Assembly (NCBI GenBank): GCA_027475525.1
Contig: JAMWFC010000117.1
Location: forward strand, 1,350,183-1,414,182
Direction: 5' to 3'
Length of the DNA stretch: 64,000 nt
Origin: Macrolepiota albuminosa
Taxonomy: Eukaryota; Basidiomycota; Agaricomycetes; Agaricales; Agaricaceae
Shown piece after piece: positions 12,183-23,505 of the stretch. The notes below the pieces were generated by a model. The model was not told where the DNA came from. It was given only the letters and a program-made list of their open reading frames with translations, and did no database searches. Within the stretch, counting starts at the first letter, position 1; every line of letters starts with the position of its first letter. The position numbers and the translations under genes are program-made.

Positions 12183-13310
12183 TTGTTCGACAAACCAAGT
12201 AATGAGCCACTGTGCGTCTCCCGGCATTACATTCAATGCATGACTCTTATTTTCAGCCAAGTTAACGACTACGGAGGTGGCGGAGGGTTTCTTCAAGGAG
12301 GCTCTCCATATTCTTCGGCCGGCAGTCCTGGGGCAGGACGCGTAGGTCTATTTGCTCCACCCGATGCATCAAGTTCATAACTCTCATTTTTTCAGAACAG
12401 GGAAGCCTCACACTCCTTGCGCCCCGTGACCGTCGCTCAACTCCTTAAGGCGACACAAGTTCATTCAGACGCGGAGTGGACTGTCGACGACGTAGAAATT
12501 GGCCATGTGCGTTTCGTCACTCAAGGAGTTTCATAAACGCTTTATCACTCTTATTTTTAGGCCACGGTAGTTGGCCAGGTCATTACGATTCAGGCCCAAG
12601 CAACGAACTTTGTGTACTGGTTAGATGACGGTGGTGGCAGGATCGAGGCACGTCTCTGGGTCGATTCTACTAGTGATGAAGACTCTGGGAAGTGGGGAGG
12701 GATAAAGTGAGCTCTTTTCCCTCGATGACCTGTCTTTTCTGACCAAACTCAAGAGAAAATATGTATGTTCGTGTTACAGGAACCCTCAAAACATTTGGTA
12801 ACAAACGATACATAAATGTTACACATATTCGAGTCGCTACAGACCCTCACGAGGTCTATTTCCACATTTTGGAAGCAATATCTGTGACGATTCTGGCAGA
12901 TCGAGGATTTGTAAGCTCTTCTTTTCCTAGGCTCTCCCGCCTCTTGTAATGATGCCTTTCAAGTCTTCTGCGACTCCAACTGGAGCTTCGGCTTCAAAAG
13001 GCGCTGTTTCTGCATATACGGGCCAGGCTTCCAAAGTTTCTGACCAACATTCGCATCTTCCTCCCTTACAACAAAAGATCGTGCGTTTCATTGAATCGCA
13101 ACCTCGAAGTGAAGAAGGCGTACATGTTTCTGCTATCGCTCGAGCTGTTGGAACTGATGGAGACGCGCAAAAAATTAGGTGCTTGGCTTCGGTCCTCTGT
13201 GGTGTTTGAATATTACTGACGCAATGGCTAGCGATGCACTCGATCATCTTATGGATGACGGTCATGTCTTCAGCACCATCGATGATTCTCACTTTAACTT
13301 ATCCATCTAA
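12183..13310 (+). CDS. RPA2: RPA2 / RFA2, replication protein A 32-kDa subunit
   Basis: This is the second subunit of RPA, which coats single-strand DNA in replication, recombination and checkpoint signalling. Seen here: a Gly-rich start NDYGGGGGFLQGGSPYSS, then RPVTVAQLLKATQVH, DVEIGHATVVGQVITIQAQ, VYWLDDGGGRIEARLWVD, and YVRVTGTLKTFGNKRYINV with YFHILEAIS closing the OB-fold. The winged helix is LQQKIVRFIESQPRSEEGVH, ending LDHLMDDGHVFSTIDDSHFN before the stop at 13308-13310. At least four introns are visible. The first coding exon is uncertain: an acceptor at 12254-12256 precedes QVNDYGG, and 12183 is only the start of the open frame. It stands head-to-head with the RPA2-like gene across the LINE fragment. 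Confidence 0.92.
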
Positions 13311-13526
13311 TAGTCTACTATCTTGCCATTCTTGACACTCACTTTGCACTCCCACCCTCGTTGAACAGGTAGGTAATCAATCTGTCCTCCAAGGACACGT
13401 ATACCAAATGAAGTGATTGGACTCCTCGTTGCTTGACTGCCATTGTGTATATATGCAAAGAAACAAATGTATGATATGCGAGTGGGGAGTTGAACGGTTT
13501 ATGATGAAGCAAAGATTACAAAATTC

Positions 13527-16500
13527 CTAGTTGGCATATGTCGAACATATTCTTCCGATGCCTTTGCCCACACCTTCGATGACTTTTTTGCGGGAATCGA
13601 TAACCCTTTTAGCGATATTCAATGTAAACTCGGCATCAACCTGAGGCCGCGTTAAGTGTGCCGTTCCTTGCAGCTTATGACTTGCACTCACCCCCCGAGC
13701 GGTCACGATTGCACATGCATTAACAAAAGTACTAAGACTTTCCGGTGTTGCCACAACTTCGCTTTGCTTGACCAACTCTGATGATATGTCTCGCAGGACC
13801 TCGATGGCACTACACCGTATCAATTTCAAGCTTGCAACGAGCTAAAGAGCTATTCAATTCTAAGGATCAAAACAGTGGCTTGACAACATACAGCGCCAAA
13901 TTTGTTTGCCTTCACGACCGCTGCAGACTTGAAGCGTAGGGTCTCGACAACGAAGAGAAGAAGAGCCTTAAAGCCCTGGTCAATCCATCAAGTCTAAGGA
14001 CTCGGGCATCTCTCACCTCTTGAACAAGTGTTGCAATATGAAGGCTCTCGATTAGTAAGCTATTTCTTCGTGCCTCGCCAAAGCGTACTTTGAGAGCTTC
14101 ACGATGGTGAGTCAAGTCGATTCAGAGCTGCTGAGAGATTTTGGCGACACTCACTTTCAAAGAACAGAGCCACTTGCTTGGGAGGCTCAGTAACGGCTGG
14201 AGGTTCTTCGTCTTTCTTCGTAGGGGAAGATGACCTATTTAAAGCCGCGAGATCGACGCCTTTAAGGGGATAACCAGTCTTGAGTTCAGTCTGTTTAGCT
14301 GCTTCGGCAAGCACTACATTAGGTGGGGGACGGGTATAGTCGTGGTATGGTCCAAGCCACTCGGCCAGAGCGCGGGCAAATTGGACAAAGAGCAATTCAT
14401 CTTGAGTCAGCTGTTGCGGAAATGAGACTTCACAACGAGCAACCAAAGTTTCAAAAATGCACCTCAGCAATTTCTTCCTCAGACAATGCTTCGGCAAGAC
14501 GCTGCCTCAAAGGGGAGCGATTATCAGCGCCAAAACTTTGTTTGGGCCGATCTCCAATCAAGAGTTTCTCTTCCACTAAATCGTCAAGATCACTACCTTG
14601 TTGGAAAGCCCGAATGTACACCTTCAAAAATGCCTTGAGCCATCCATGCTAGAAGCGCAAACATCAGCGGCAAAAAAAACATTAAGACAATAAATAGACC
14701 TACGGAGTCATTTTTTCCCATAATGTTAGTCTGTGAAAAAACGTCGCTGGAAATTTTGGGTTGGTAATCTGACATGATGTCGAAATCTCGATTGTCGTGA
14801 TGTGCTATATGGGTGTGGATAACTAGGGTTATCGAAAAGCAATGAAAGGAACATACTGCGGTCAAAAATGAACTTCAGTTCAATAAGTTCCATATCAATG
14901 ATATCCGAAGTGATCTGCTCATGGGTAAGACGCATTCGAAGATATTCCATTTTCACGATGTCACGTTGCAGAGAATTATCGAGTCGTTCCTCGAAAATTA
15001 TAAATTCGGGTATCTAGGGAAATCAGACATTTGAAAGTGAAAGACAGACGCATATCACTACCTGAGAGTATCTTTCTCCCTGGAAGGCTCGAACGACAAA
15101 ATCAGCCGTCTACTAACGTTGTTTAGTCCTGGTCGGAACTGGAGGTGGGACAGTTACCTCTTGCGAATTACTGAGATATATCTGGGTTGATTCCAAACAT
15201 TCTGCCGCCAGTGTCAGGTCACCAGTTGAAGCTAACGAGAAAGTGGAAGCCCGAGACAAAAGGAAGTGAGAAAGGGTGTCGTTTTGAACCTGTTTGACAC
15301 CCATAGCGCGATAGTGATCCACCGCAAGTGAAGGAGCACCTGCCAGAGACAAGGAAAATGAGTTGATATGGACAAGATTTAGCATAGTACCGCATACCGA
15401 GCAAGCGATAAAGACGGATGAGTGCCAACCGCGCCTGGAATGACTGCTTGCTTTTTGTCAAGGCAAACTCAAGAAGGGTCACTGCATTGAGAAGATATTC
15501 TTCACTGGAGGTCATCCTCCAGAGTGTGACAAGGGTATTAGTAGCTAATAGGGCGAGGTCGTCCGCATATTGAAGTTCGGTAGGCAACAGGTTCGACCCG
15601 AGTTTGAGACCCTCTAAGTATTGTTCTATGTAATGAGTTACGCGGGCTGTTTCCGCTTCGACATGCAGCTCGGATTGAGTCAAATTGTACCGCAACAACT
15701 TGTGAGAATTGATTAGACGTTGTAAGTCTTCAGGAGTGTTCTAGAATGGACTATTTAACACCTGCAACCCCACGACAGCGCAAAAAGCTTACGAAAGACG
15801 CCGGTACAGCCTCTAAAAAGGATGTCCACTTGGTCAACTCATTCTCTTCCAGTACGAGGTAGGGCTTCAGATCCTCAAAACAACAAGCCTTGTGTCCAAC
15901 TCGAATGAAATAATCTTGCATCAGAACCACCAGCCGGTTTGAATCTTATAGTTGATGAGAACACTGCATATACAAAGAGAAAGAGAGAAAGTCGTACCTT
16001 TTGAAATCCCATGATTACGTGCACGCTTTTCTAGTTCCAGTAGGGCAAGCGCTGCAGATCGATCTTTTGCCCCATCTTCCTCTGCTATACGAGTGAAGAA
16101 TTCTTGGGTTTCCTTAACGTGTTCTGAACATTTTACGCGTGAAACAGATGGTTCATCAGAAGACGAGAAATATGAGAAGGTTGCATCCAAGACCGAAAGG
16201 AACTCCAGCCAGTTGCGGTCGCTTTAACAAGGTTTATTACCTCACATTGAAATAAGCAGCGAAGCGAAACACTTACTGCTTTTCTGAGATGCGTTGAGTG
16301 GCAAGTCTACCCTCATCAACTATCATACCCCGCTTCCGCCAGATATCCCGCCTGATCTCGTTACACGACAAGCTTGTTGAGCAGATTGCTCTGCCAACGT
16401 CACTGTCAAGAAGTTTGTGGGCATCATCATACAGCTCAAGCTCTCGCAATATGGAAAGATGAAGGTGGAAGCGATCATTACTTTGATATGACGGTGTTTG

Positions 16501-17311
16501 AGAGGACGTTATGATCCTGTGAGCTAGCTTGTATAATATTATTTTCATTGCCGGAGGAGTAGCGGTATCATTTGCCTATTGATAGAGCTTAAACCTGTTC
16601 TTGCGGCAATAGTATTGTGACGCACTTGAAGGACCGCACTCATTACGCTCCAGTATAAATATCGATCCTCCTGGAATTGCTTGTGCATCCTAGTAGCGAT
16701 CTCAAATCACAAGAAAGGTCAGGAATATGAGTGAAGGCGGTAGAAGCGAAGGCCATTGTTGATAGAAAAAACCTACCTGTTGCGCGGATTTCCAATGACT
16801 TGCGCGAACATTTGCGAAGAACGTTTGCGCACCGAGTTCCTCGTTTGATGGCTGTTGCTTATAAGCCTCTTCAAACATAGAAACCATGTCATTGTCTGGA
16901 TCGGATTCAGCAACCAGACGGTAGAGAACGGAGTAATATGCGCACGTCGGCCTAATCCTCTTAATACGTGCATCATGGCGGATAAAATAGCATCATCCGT
17001 CGGCCTTGACTCAAGCACTTCATCACAAAGGACCAAAGATTCCTCGACCTTTTGAGACCTGACGAGGGCGAGAGCTTTCAGAGCCTATGCCGGAATGAGC
17101 ATATGACGCGCACGATGTGCAATTATGGCTACCTTGACAAGGACATTTTGAGGGTTTTTCTTCAGTAGCTTTGTGCACGAGACTATTGCTGACTTGTTTG
17201 AACCTGTGTCAAGGGCGTCTAGACCAAGAAGTCAGTGAATGCACAATGTGGAATGAGACGCATTCACAGACCATAGATGGGACGGATTTGACGATCCAGA
17301 GCAGTTGACAT
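13527..17311 (-). CDS. NAA25: NAA25 / MDM20, auxiliary subunit of N-terminal acetyltransferase B
   Basis: NatB acetylates protein N-termini starting Met-Asp/Glu/Asn on the ribosome. This TPR-type subunit anchors the catalytic Naa20. The start at 17311 gives MSTALDRQIRPIY; after an intron the frame continues ALDTGSNKSAIVSCTKLLKK, a family hallmark. Later pieces read LVLCDEVLESRPTDDAILSA, MVSMFEEAYKQQPSNEELGA and VRASHWKSAQQ, typical of the Mdm20 helical repeats. C-terminal exons include HCLRKKLLRCIFETLVARCE and finish ICSTYAN at 13527. At least nine introns split the gene, so exon limits are approximate. It diverges from NCE101 with 147 bp between start codons. Confidence 0.82.
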
Positions 17312-17458
17312 GGGAAGATAGTCTGTGGGTGGCGTATGGAATCCGAGAGAGGCTTCAAATATTGTCGCAACAAACTTTTTTGAGGGTTTTTTTGACGAAA
17401 CTTTTTGGTTAGTCCGATCCGATGTCCGGTTGCCGAAGAGCCCCATACTCCAACATCC

Positions 17459-17708
17459 ATGGCTCCTCCTGCACTCTTGTCTCGGTGCGTTTAAGTATTT
17501 CTCACTATGTCCTTACTTACACGTCATCAGTGCGCTTGACCCGTTGCTTGGCATTTTCACAGGCTTCTTTGCCTATTATCTTCATGAGACCCATCCAAGG
17601 ACTGCTTTATCCCCGGAAGAACGATTGTCTGCTCTGCTGCAATGGAAATGGGCCCAGTATCATGAAAATAGGAAGGAGCACCATCACTTGCTAGAGAATA
17701 CTGCGTAG
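17459..17708 (+). CDS. NCE101: NCE101-like small protein, two exons
   Basis: Nce101 is a short single-span fungal protein linked to non-classical export in yeast. Exon 1 (17459-17484) encodes MAPPALLSR. A 46-nt intron ends at 17530. Exon 2 (17531-17708) encodes ALDPLLGIFTGFFAYYLHET, then HPRTALSPEERLSALLQWKW and a charged tail ending ENTA. The LDPLLGIFTG...YYL segment is the family core and forms one hydrophobic span. Length is about 67 residues, as usual for basidiomycete members. It would be missed or mis-started if the longer open frame beginning at 17325, which reads through the intron, were used. Confidence 0.8.
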
Positions 17709-17847
17709 TATGCAATGTACTTCAGAGCAATGCTTCTTAAGATCTAATTCTACTTTCAGAAGCTTTTGCAGTGTCGCGTTTGAGAGTCGAATGTATAAAC
17801 GTCAACATGTACATCAGTGCATCTGAATACGCGAAAATATTTCCATT

Positions 17848-18435
17848 TCATTCGAGCAGCTCTCGGAGAGCGGACATAACACCTTGAAATAACTCTTTCT
17901 CCTGTTTAGTCAGTCCCTCATCGCCGGGCCCATCGGACTTCTTGAGTGCGAGACCGACCACCACGTTGCGTCTTGTGGTTTCCGGTGTGTTCAGGGTGGC
18001 TTGCGTCCATACGATAGTGGCAATTTGACTGGTATAAAGCGAGTGCAACGTATGCATATGCTCCGATGGACTGCTCCCTAACAGGGGTGTCAATTGGATC
18101 GCGGGCGATGGCGGAGGTAAAAATTGTTGGTTTGGGCATTGTAGATTATCAGGAGCAGGTAATAACGGTGCACTGTCCGGTATTGATGCTTGGATCTTTG
18201 GATACGTTGTGTTAGACAGTGCTGCCACGTTTCAGGTAATAACGGTGCACTGTCCGGTATTGATGCTTGGATCTTTGGATACGTTGTGTTAGACAGTGCT
18301 GCCACGTTTAGACATCATCGATACCAGATTCCCGACTCTGCCCAATTGTGTGACGAGTACTAGTACACAATCTGTGAAGGATTGCACCAGGATCTCAGTA
18401 GGATGACCAGCTAATTGCTGCGAAAGTTGACGCAT
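17848..18435 (-). CDS. PSMG3: Proteasome assembly chaperone 3-like protein
   Basis: PAC3/PSMG3 pairs with PAC4 to help build the proteasome alpha ring. The start at 18435 gives MRQLSQQLAGHPTEILVQSF, followed by TDCVLVLVTQLGRVGNL, which matches the core strand pattern of the family. A canonical intron then leads to IQASIPDSAPLLPAPDN in phase. Further on are SEHMHTLHSLYTSQIATIVW and RRNVVVGLALKK, ending SALRELLE at 17848. The intron is 52 nt if one copy of the 77-bp duplication at 18156-18309 is removed. An internal Met at 18228 (MAALSN) is not the start; it lies in the intron. The gene diverges from MED16, 56 bp separating the two ATGs. Confidence 0.68.
18156..18309. repeat. 77-bp exact tandem duplication #4 (probable assembly join)
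   Basis: Copies 18156-18232 and 18233-18309 span the intron 1/exon 2 boundary of the PSMG3-like gene and create a false second acceptor. Confidence 0.97.
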
Positions 18436-18492
18436 TGGCGAGAGGGATGATCAAGTAGTACACAGCCACTGACTCCACAAGCTCTGTCATCA
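18435..18492. promoter_or_regulatory. Very short divergent promoter between PSMG3-like and MED16
   Basis: The two start codons are inferred at 18435 (minus) and 18492 (plus). Only 56 bp separate them, so the 5' leaders must overlap or the core elements must lie inside the opposite gene. No TATA box is visible. Confidence 0.5.
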
Positions 18493-21400
18493 TGGTACAC
18501 GATGGTAAAGCCATTCCGCACAAAGGTAAGGCCCGAGAGAACAAAAGCTGGCAAGCTGGTTGGTGGGACCTTCATCCTCTCTCCGAACGGTTTCATAGGT
18601 TCGTAGCAAATCTACCCATCATGTTTATTTTTCTAAAGCTCACTGTATTGGCCGATCACAGACCTTTGGAGTGGTCCCAGTCCTCCATAATATTCTGCGC
18701 ACACCCTGTACAGCCTCTCATTACTGCGCGACACTTTTCATCTTCGAAACAATTCATTATTTCGCCTCCGACACATGTTATCTCTGTGCCGACCTCATAT
18801 TGCCCTCCCAGCCTTATATCTGTGGCTCCTAGAGATGACTGGCTATTTGCATACTTTCCAGGTCGTAATATCGAGGGAGTAGGCGTTATATGGACTCGGG
18901 GTCCGCAGATTGATAACTGGACTATCAAAGAGTCCTGGCCTATTGCCCATGGTACAGCTCCTGTGGCTGTAAGTTGGCTTGGACAAGCTCGCGAGGTGAC
19001 TACAGGTTGTTGTTTGTGCATTCTCTTCTCATTCTCTCTTAGTGGGTGTCGGGAATCACTCCAGGCTCAGCAACACGTCTGCCTCCGCGTGGGCCGCGTC
19101 CTCCAGTGTCTGATCCAACGCTTCTCCTCGTGAACCAGAATCATAACATCACTGTCTGCTACTTTCGTCAATACGTGCAGTCAATGAGATTTCTTACTTG
19201 TTCGACTGCTCAACCCACGGTTACTGGCGAAGGGCAGATGTTTTCCGCAGATTCCACCTCGGCAGGCATTAAACAATGCTTTAAGGCGGCAATTGGTCTG
19301 GGATACAATGGTGTGGTTTTTCTCTGTCTCTGACGGTATCATTGGCTAATGTGCACATGCAGAAGCCTCCATACTGATTGCAATGAGATCTCATTACGTC
19401 CCACCGCCAGTAAATAATACTTCCCACTACAGCACAATTGACGCCGGCCTTCCAGAGGGTATAAAACCGCTATTGCCTCTAGAGATGCGTCCGACGGAAT
19501 GGGAGGATTTCGGCGAAGAAACGACTATCAATCTCTTCGAAGTACAGTTCTTATACAATGGAGAACGGTTCGGTGCGTTCTCATTCTCCTATAGCTATGC
19601 TTTAGCGTTTATATGTAGGTTTGAGTGCTGAACCCTTACAACCGATCCTTGGATGTGGTAGGACCCTTGTCGGGCTTGATTTCATATGCTTGCCGCCTTC
19701 GCTCGATGTTTCAAACTCTGTTTCCTCGCAGCGTAAGGCAATTGAAAGACCCTCATTCTATCTTGTATCTTCCTACCTTGACTTTGGAAATTGTATTTTG
19801 CTCTCTGTTCGCATTTTTGTTTGTTCTGACTTTCTTTTAGATGATTCGCCTCCGAAGTCAGAGTTGATCTCACATTCCATTACTAGATTGTCAACTCCTG
19901 GCTCACTCGCCCTCGGGCGTGCTTGGGTATGCTGCCATACAACCTTCGTTCGTGGTTAATTAATGTATGTGTCACAGAAAGTACAGAGGACGGGCTTCCG
20001 CTCTTTTACCCAGAGTATTGTGGCCTATGTCTTGCCGCCACCCGTACGACCTCGATTTGGACAACAAGACATCGTTCTAGCTGGAATTTTGGATATCTCT
20101 GGATCGACACCGCTTGCTCATACAAATATTCGGACAGCACCAACAGGATGCACAAGGGTGTTGAATCTGTCAGTCCCAACGTTACACCACACTTCTACTG
20201 GGGCTAATAGGAATCAGTGCTGACTTGGCTGACTGTGAGGATTACGAACATTCACCCATCCGCTGTGATGTAACGAGGCTGGGGCAAGAAAGTAAGACTC
20301 ATGCAGCCCTAAATGTAACCTTTTGATCTTATTTGCAGTCCCTCTCAATGCTGTCTTGTCGCCCAACGGAGTTGCCTTGGCCACGATTTCGTCATCGTTG
20401 TGGCCCTTGCGAATTTCAGTCCAATCAGCCCCTCAGATGAAAGTCTCTTTAGAAGCATCAGGTATGAACTAGTGTCATGTAACTCATTCTTCGCTACTCA
20501 CGACACTTCAAGGACACCGTCTCCTTCCTCTTGCTTCTTTCCTTGCAGACAGTGTTGTTTCAAGCAGGGCCCCAACTGACATTAGCCGCTTACTCTCTCT
20601 TTCAACGTCCTTCGACGACACTGTCGAAACCATATATCAGGCTGATAAGATTCTAGATGATCACTCATCGGATTATTCGCATTGTTCGACTCTAGGGATA
20701 TTAGGAACAGTGATATCAATTTACAGGGAACGGGCAATGGTCGTTAAGGACTCTTGTGAAGATCTGACCGTACGCTGGAAAGTAGCTCATGAACTTTGTT
20801 ACCTCGTTGCATGTAATCAAGCTTTTGATGACTGCAAAGACGGGGATATATACGATTTAGGTATAAAGGATCTTCGCCAAGGCCAGAAGTTGACGAATTG
20901 ATCTAGTTTCTCATAGATGCTGTGTGGCAATTGATCGGCCTGTCGACTTGGATTGTATCTTTGACCAAAAAATTGCTCAAAGAGTGTGTCATGTCGTCCA
21001 ACGTTGACTTTAACGACAGCGAGAAGGGAAACGGCGGAGACGTATCTATGTCAAGTTCTTGTATGTCCCGTCTCTCAACGTTGACTTTAACGACAGCGAG
21101 AAGGGAAACGGCGGAGACGTATCTATGTCAAGTTCTTGTATGTCCCGTCTCTCTATCTCACTACAGTCCTGTGAAACTTAGCGCAAGTGCTAGATGCCCC
21201 CGTTCTATTGCACATTTGTCATCCATACTTCCTGGACAACTTTGTGATGGCCTTGTCCCATGTACAGAGGTTCTGCATATACGTCAAGTCTCTTACTCCG
21301 CGGGGGAAGACAGCTCAAATTGCCCGTGAAATTACCGTGGACTTGATCAGCAATTCCGGCATAGATGTATCAGCTTTGCTTGTTACTCTAGAACAGACTT

Positions 21401-21879
21401 GTCAGGAAGTCCGATCTCTCGAACGTAGGAGCTAGAAATCTTCCATCTAATGCAGGTCCTGATTTGATTACTCAGGCGAAGGTTGTCGACGGGCACTGGT
21501 GTCTTGCCAACCAACATCTGAAATGCATTGTCTTCTCTCAAAGATCATTCGCAGCGTAACTCATCCCTCTATTCTGGATAAAGCCACGCTCTTTATCAAG
21601 CCACACGACCTTGTTGATCGGTTGGGAAACTTATCTACTGTCCCTAAGGACACAGATAAGGATGTCATTTCCAAAAACCTACTTGTTGGTGTCGTTGCGA
21701 GTATGAAGTGCTCACAATGTGGAGGGAAAACTGCTGTGACCGATGAACTTAGTCCTGGGGGGAGTATTCCTTTGCCTTGGCGCGCTTGGGTAAAGAAATG
21801 GGCTGTTCGATGTATTTGTGGGGGGAGATGGAAGAATGTGACGACTGAGGCAGATGGTTTTCTCATTGAGAGACCATAG
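18492..21879 (+). CDS. MED16: Mediator complex subunit 16 (MED16/SIN4)
   Basis: Med16 is a tail-module Mediator subunit with an N-terminal beta-propeller that links activators to RNA polymerase II. Seen here: WQAGWWDLHPL near the start, then after an intron RPLEWSQSSIIFCAHPVQPL and DDWLFAYFPGRNIEGVGVIW, the basidiomycete MED16 N-terminal pattern. The C-terminus has MKCSQCGGKT, WRAWVKKWAVRCICGGRW and FLIERP, the paired-cysteine zinc-like end of this family. The stop is at 21877-21879. At least nine short introns interrupt it. The 77-bp duplication at 20999-21152 falls at an exon/intron boundary; splicing from about 21060 into LDAPVLLHICHPYFLDNF is consistent once one copy is removed. Exons between 20220 and 20930 are hard to place exactly. 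Confidence 0.82.
20999..21152. repeat. 77-bp exact tandem duplication #5 (probable assembly join)
   Basis: Copies 20999-21075 and 21076-21152 lie in MED16, at the end of an exon reading NDSEKGNGGDVSMSSS and the start of its intron. Confidence 0.97.
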
Positions 21880-23505
21880 GAGACCAATACAAGTGAATGA
21901 GGATGAGAATGTGCTGTGCTTTTCTGGTGCTCAAGGCCAGTCCAGGTTGCTGGCAGTATCCCCATATACATATCTAAAGGGGTGGCTCTTGAGCAGAGGA
22001 AAGCAGGAAGAGATAAAGTCATTGACTCGCTTAAGGACAGCTTGTATACCATGGAGTAGAAAATCTGTACTAATGTGTTGGCTACTGAGCCAAAAATACC
22101 TGGAGCATAAAAGATACCAAAGTTCAGTCAGAAGTCAAAGTGAACCAGGCTATTTAGTTACAATGAGCCAGTCTTCAGGGTGAGTAAGAATAATTTAAAA
22201 GGCATAGTCAATATCAAAGACAATGAATGACTTGTGCACACAAGGCTGAATACCAATGATGCCCAATTTAGATTGGATCTGTGTGGTTATAAGTTGAGGT
22301 AGAGTTCGATAAAATAAAAGAATAGCACTAAGCAACTGCTACAGTAGGTGATAGTAGCCAGGCCGCCCTTAGTGCCTAGGTTGCACTTGTGTAGAGTTAC
22401 TAAACAAATCCTGTAATTGGACTTAATGTCAAGATGGGCCCATAATTAGTGCCATCACAGAAGAGAGAGAGGATTAGTGTAACAAAGTTACAGAGTAGTT
22501 CAATTTTTCAAATCACAGACGGGAGGTATAGACAATTATAAAAGAACCAAGCAAATAGTTCAAGACAAAGTATTGACATTGCAGTGTGACCACGACGGTG
22601 ACAAGAATAGTATGTACAGCTGAACAATTATACTATATTATTGTGGTTCATTACATGCCTCCTAACAAAATTGTCACCACAATCTAGGCCAAGAAAACAG
22701 ATCAAGTTATTGAGATACCATTATGGAGATGTGGGAGTGCTCTCCAAAAGATATTCAAGGATTTGAAAACATATGGCAGACTTCGATAGCACTGTTACTT
22801 TCTTTGTTAAAGACTGTGGAATTATAAAAGAAGAAAACAAAGATCCACACCCAGCACCTCAAGAAGGCTGAGAGTAAGTAACATTAAGCAAATCCAAGAG
22901 GTTATTAAAACTATGACATATGTTTTATCTGCCAAACTCCCATCCATGAAGCTGAGAAGCAATGTTACAATTGACTTAGTCTCAGCAGATGGCATCAAAT
23001 TAGTTCCAGCAACTGACAAATCCTCTGCTCCAGCAGCCACAAATGAATCTGCTCCAATAGTCAAAGATGAGTGTAATGCTTGTAGAAAATTGCTAAAAAA
23101 AATTGGCCACTATAGGCTGCTAAGACATGATTTAGATGGAAAGGTGTGCTCAGCCAGGATAGAATCTTATCACCATGTTTTCTGGACAGAGTTCAGTGCC
23201 AAACACCTAGTGGACGCCACAGACATATAAGATTATATTACCTAATGCAATTAAGTGTCCATTAGATGGAAGCCTCTTCTTAATCCTTAAAGTATCTGCT
23301 CCAGGAGTTTGCTGAAGCCATTGTGAGTTGTTAAAGGCCCTGTTAGAGAAAGGGCTACCCTAGATGCTGGTACCACTAGTGTTGAGAGACGGCCATTCGT
23401 CATTTATAACTTAATTCGTCGTACTCTCAACAAGATAACAGATGTTATGAGTAATATTTAGGTCGTCTCGTATGTATGGAACAATAGCAAAACGGATTAG
23501 TCGGA
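21880..23505. other. AT-rich gene-free island, possibly degraded transposon
   Basis: By eye this 1.6-kb interval is clearly richer in A+T than its flanks. It holds only short open frames, the longest at 22913-23230, which has no recognised domain. The minus strand of 22630-22690 could encode NFVRRHVMNHN-like residues in a short frame. That is weak evidence for a decayed retroelement. No terminal repeats or target duplications were found. Confidence 0.35.

Noticed and set aside
22620..22700. LTR retrotransposon in the AT-rich island
   Set aside because: Only a short stretch is reminiscent of polyprotein ends. No LTRs, primer-binding site, integrase or reverse transcriptase motifs were found.
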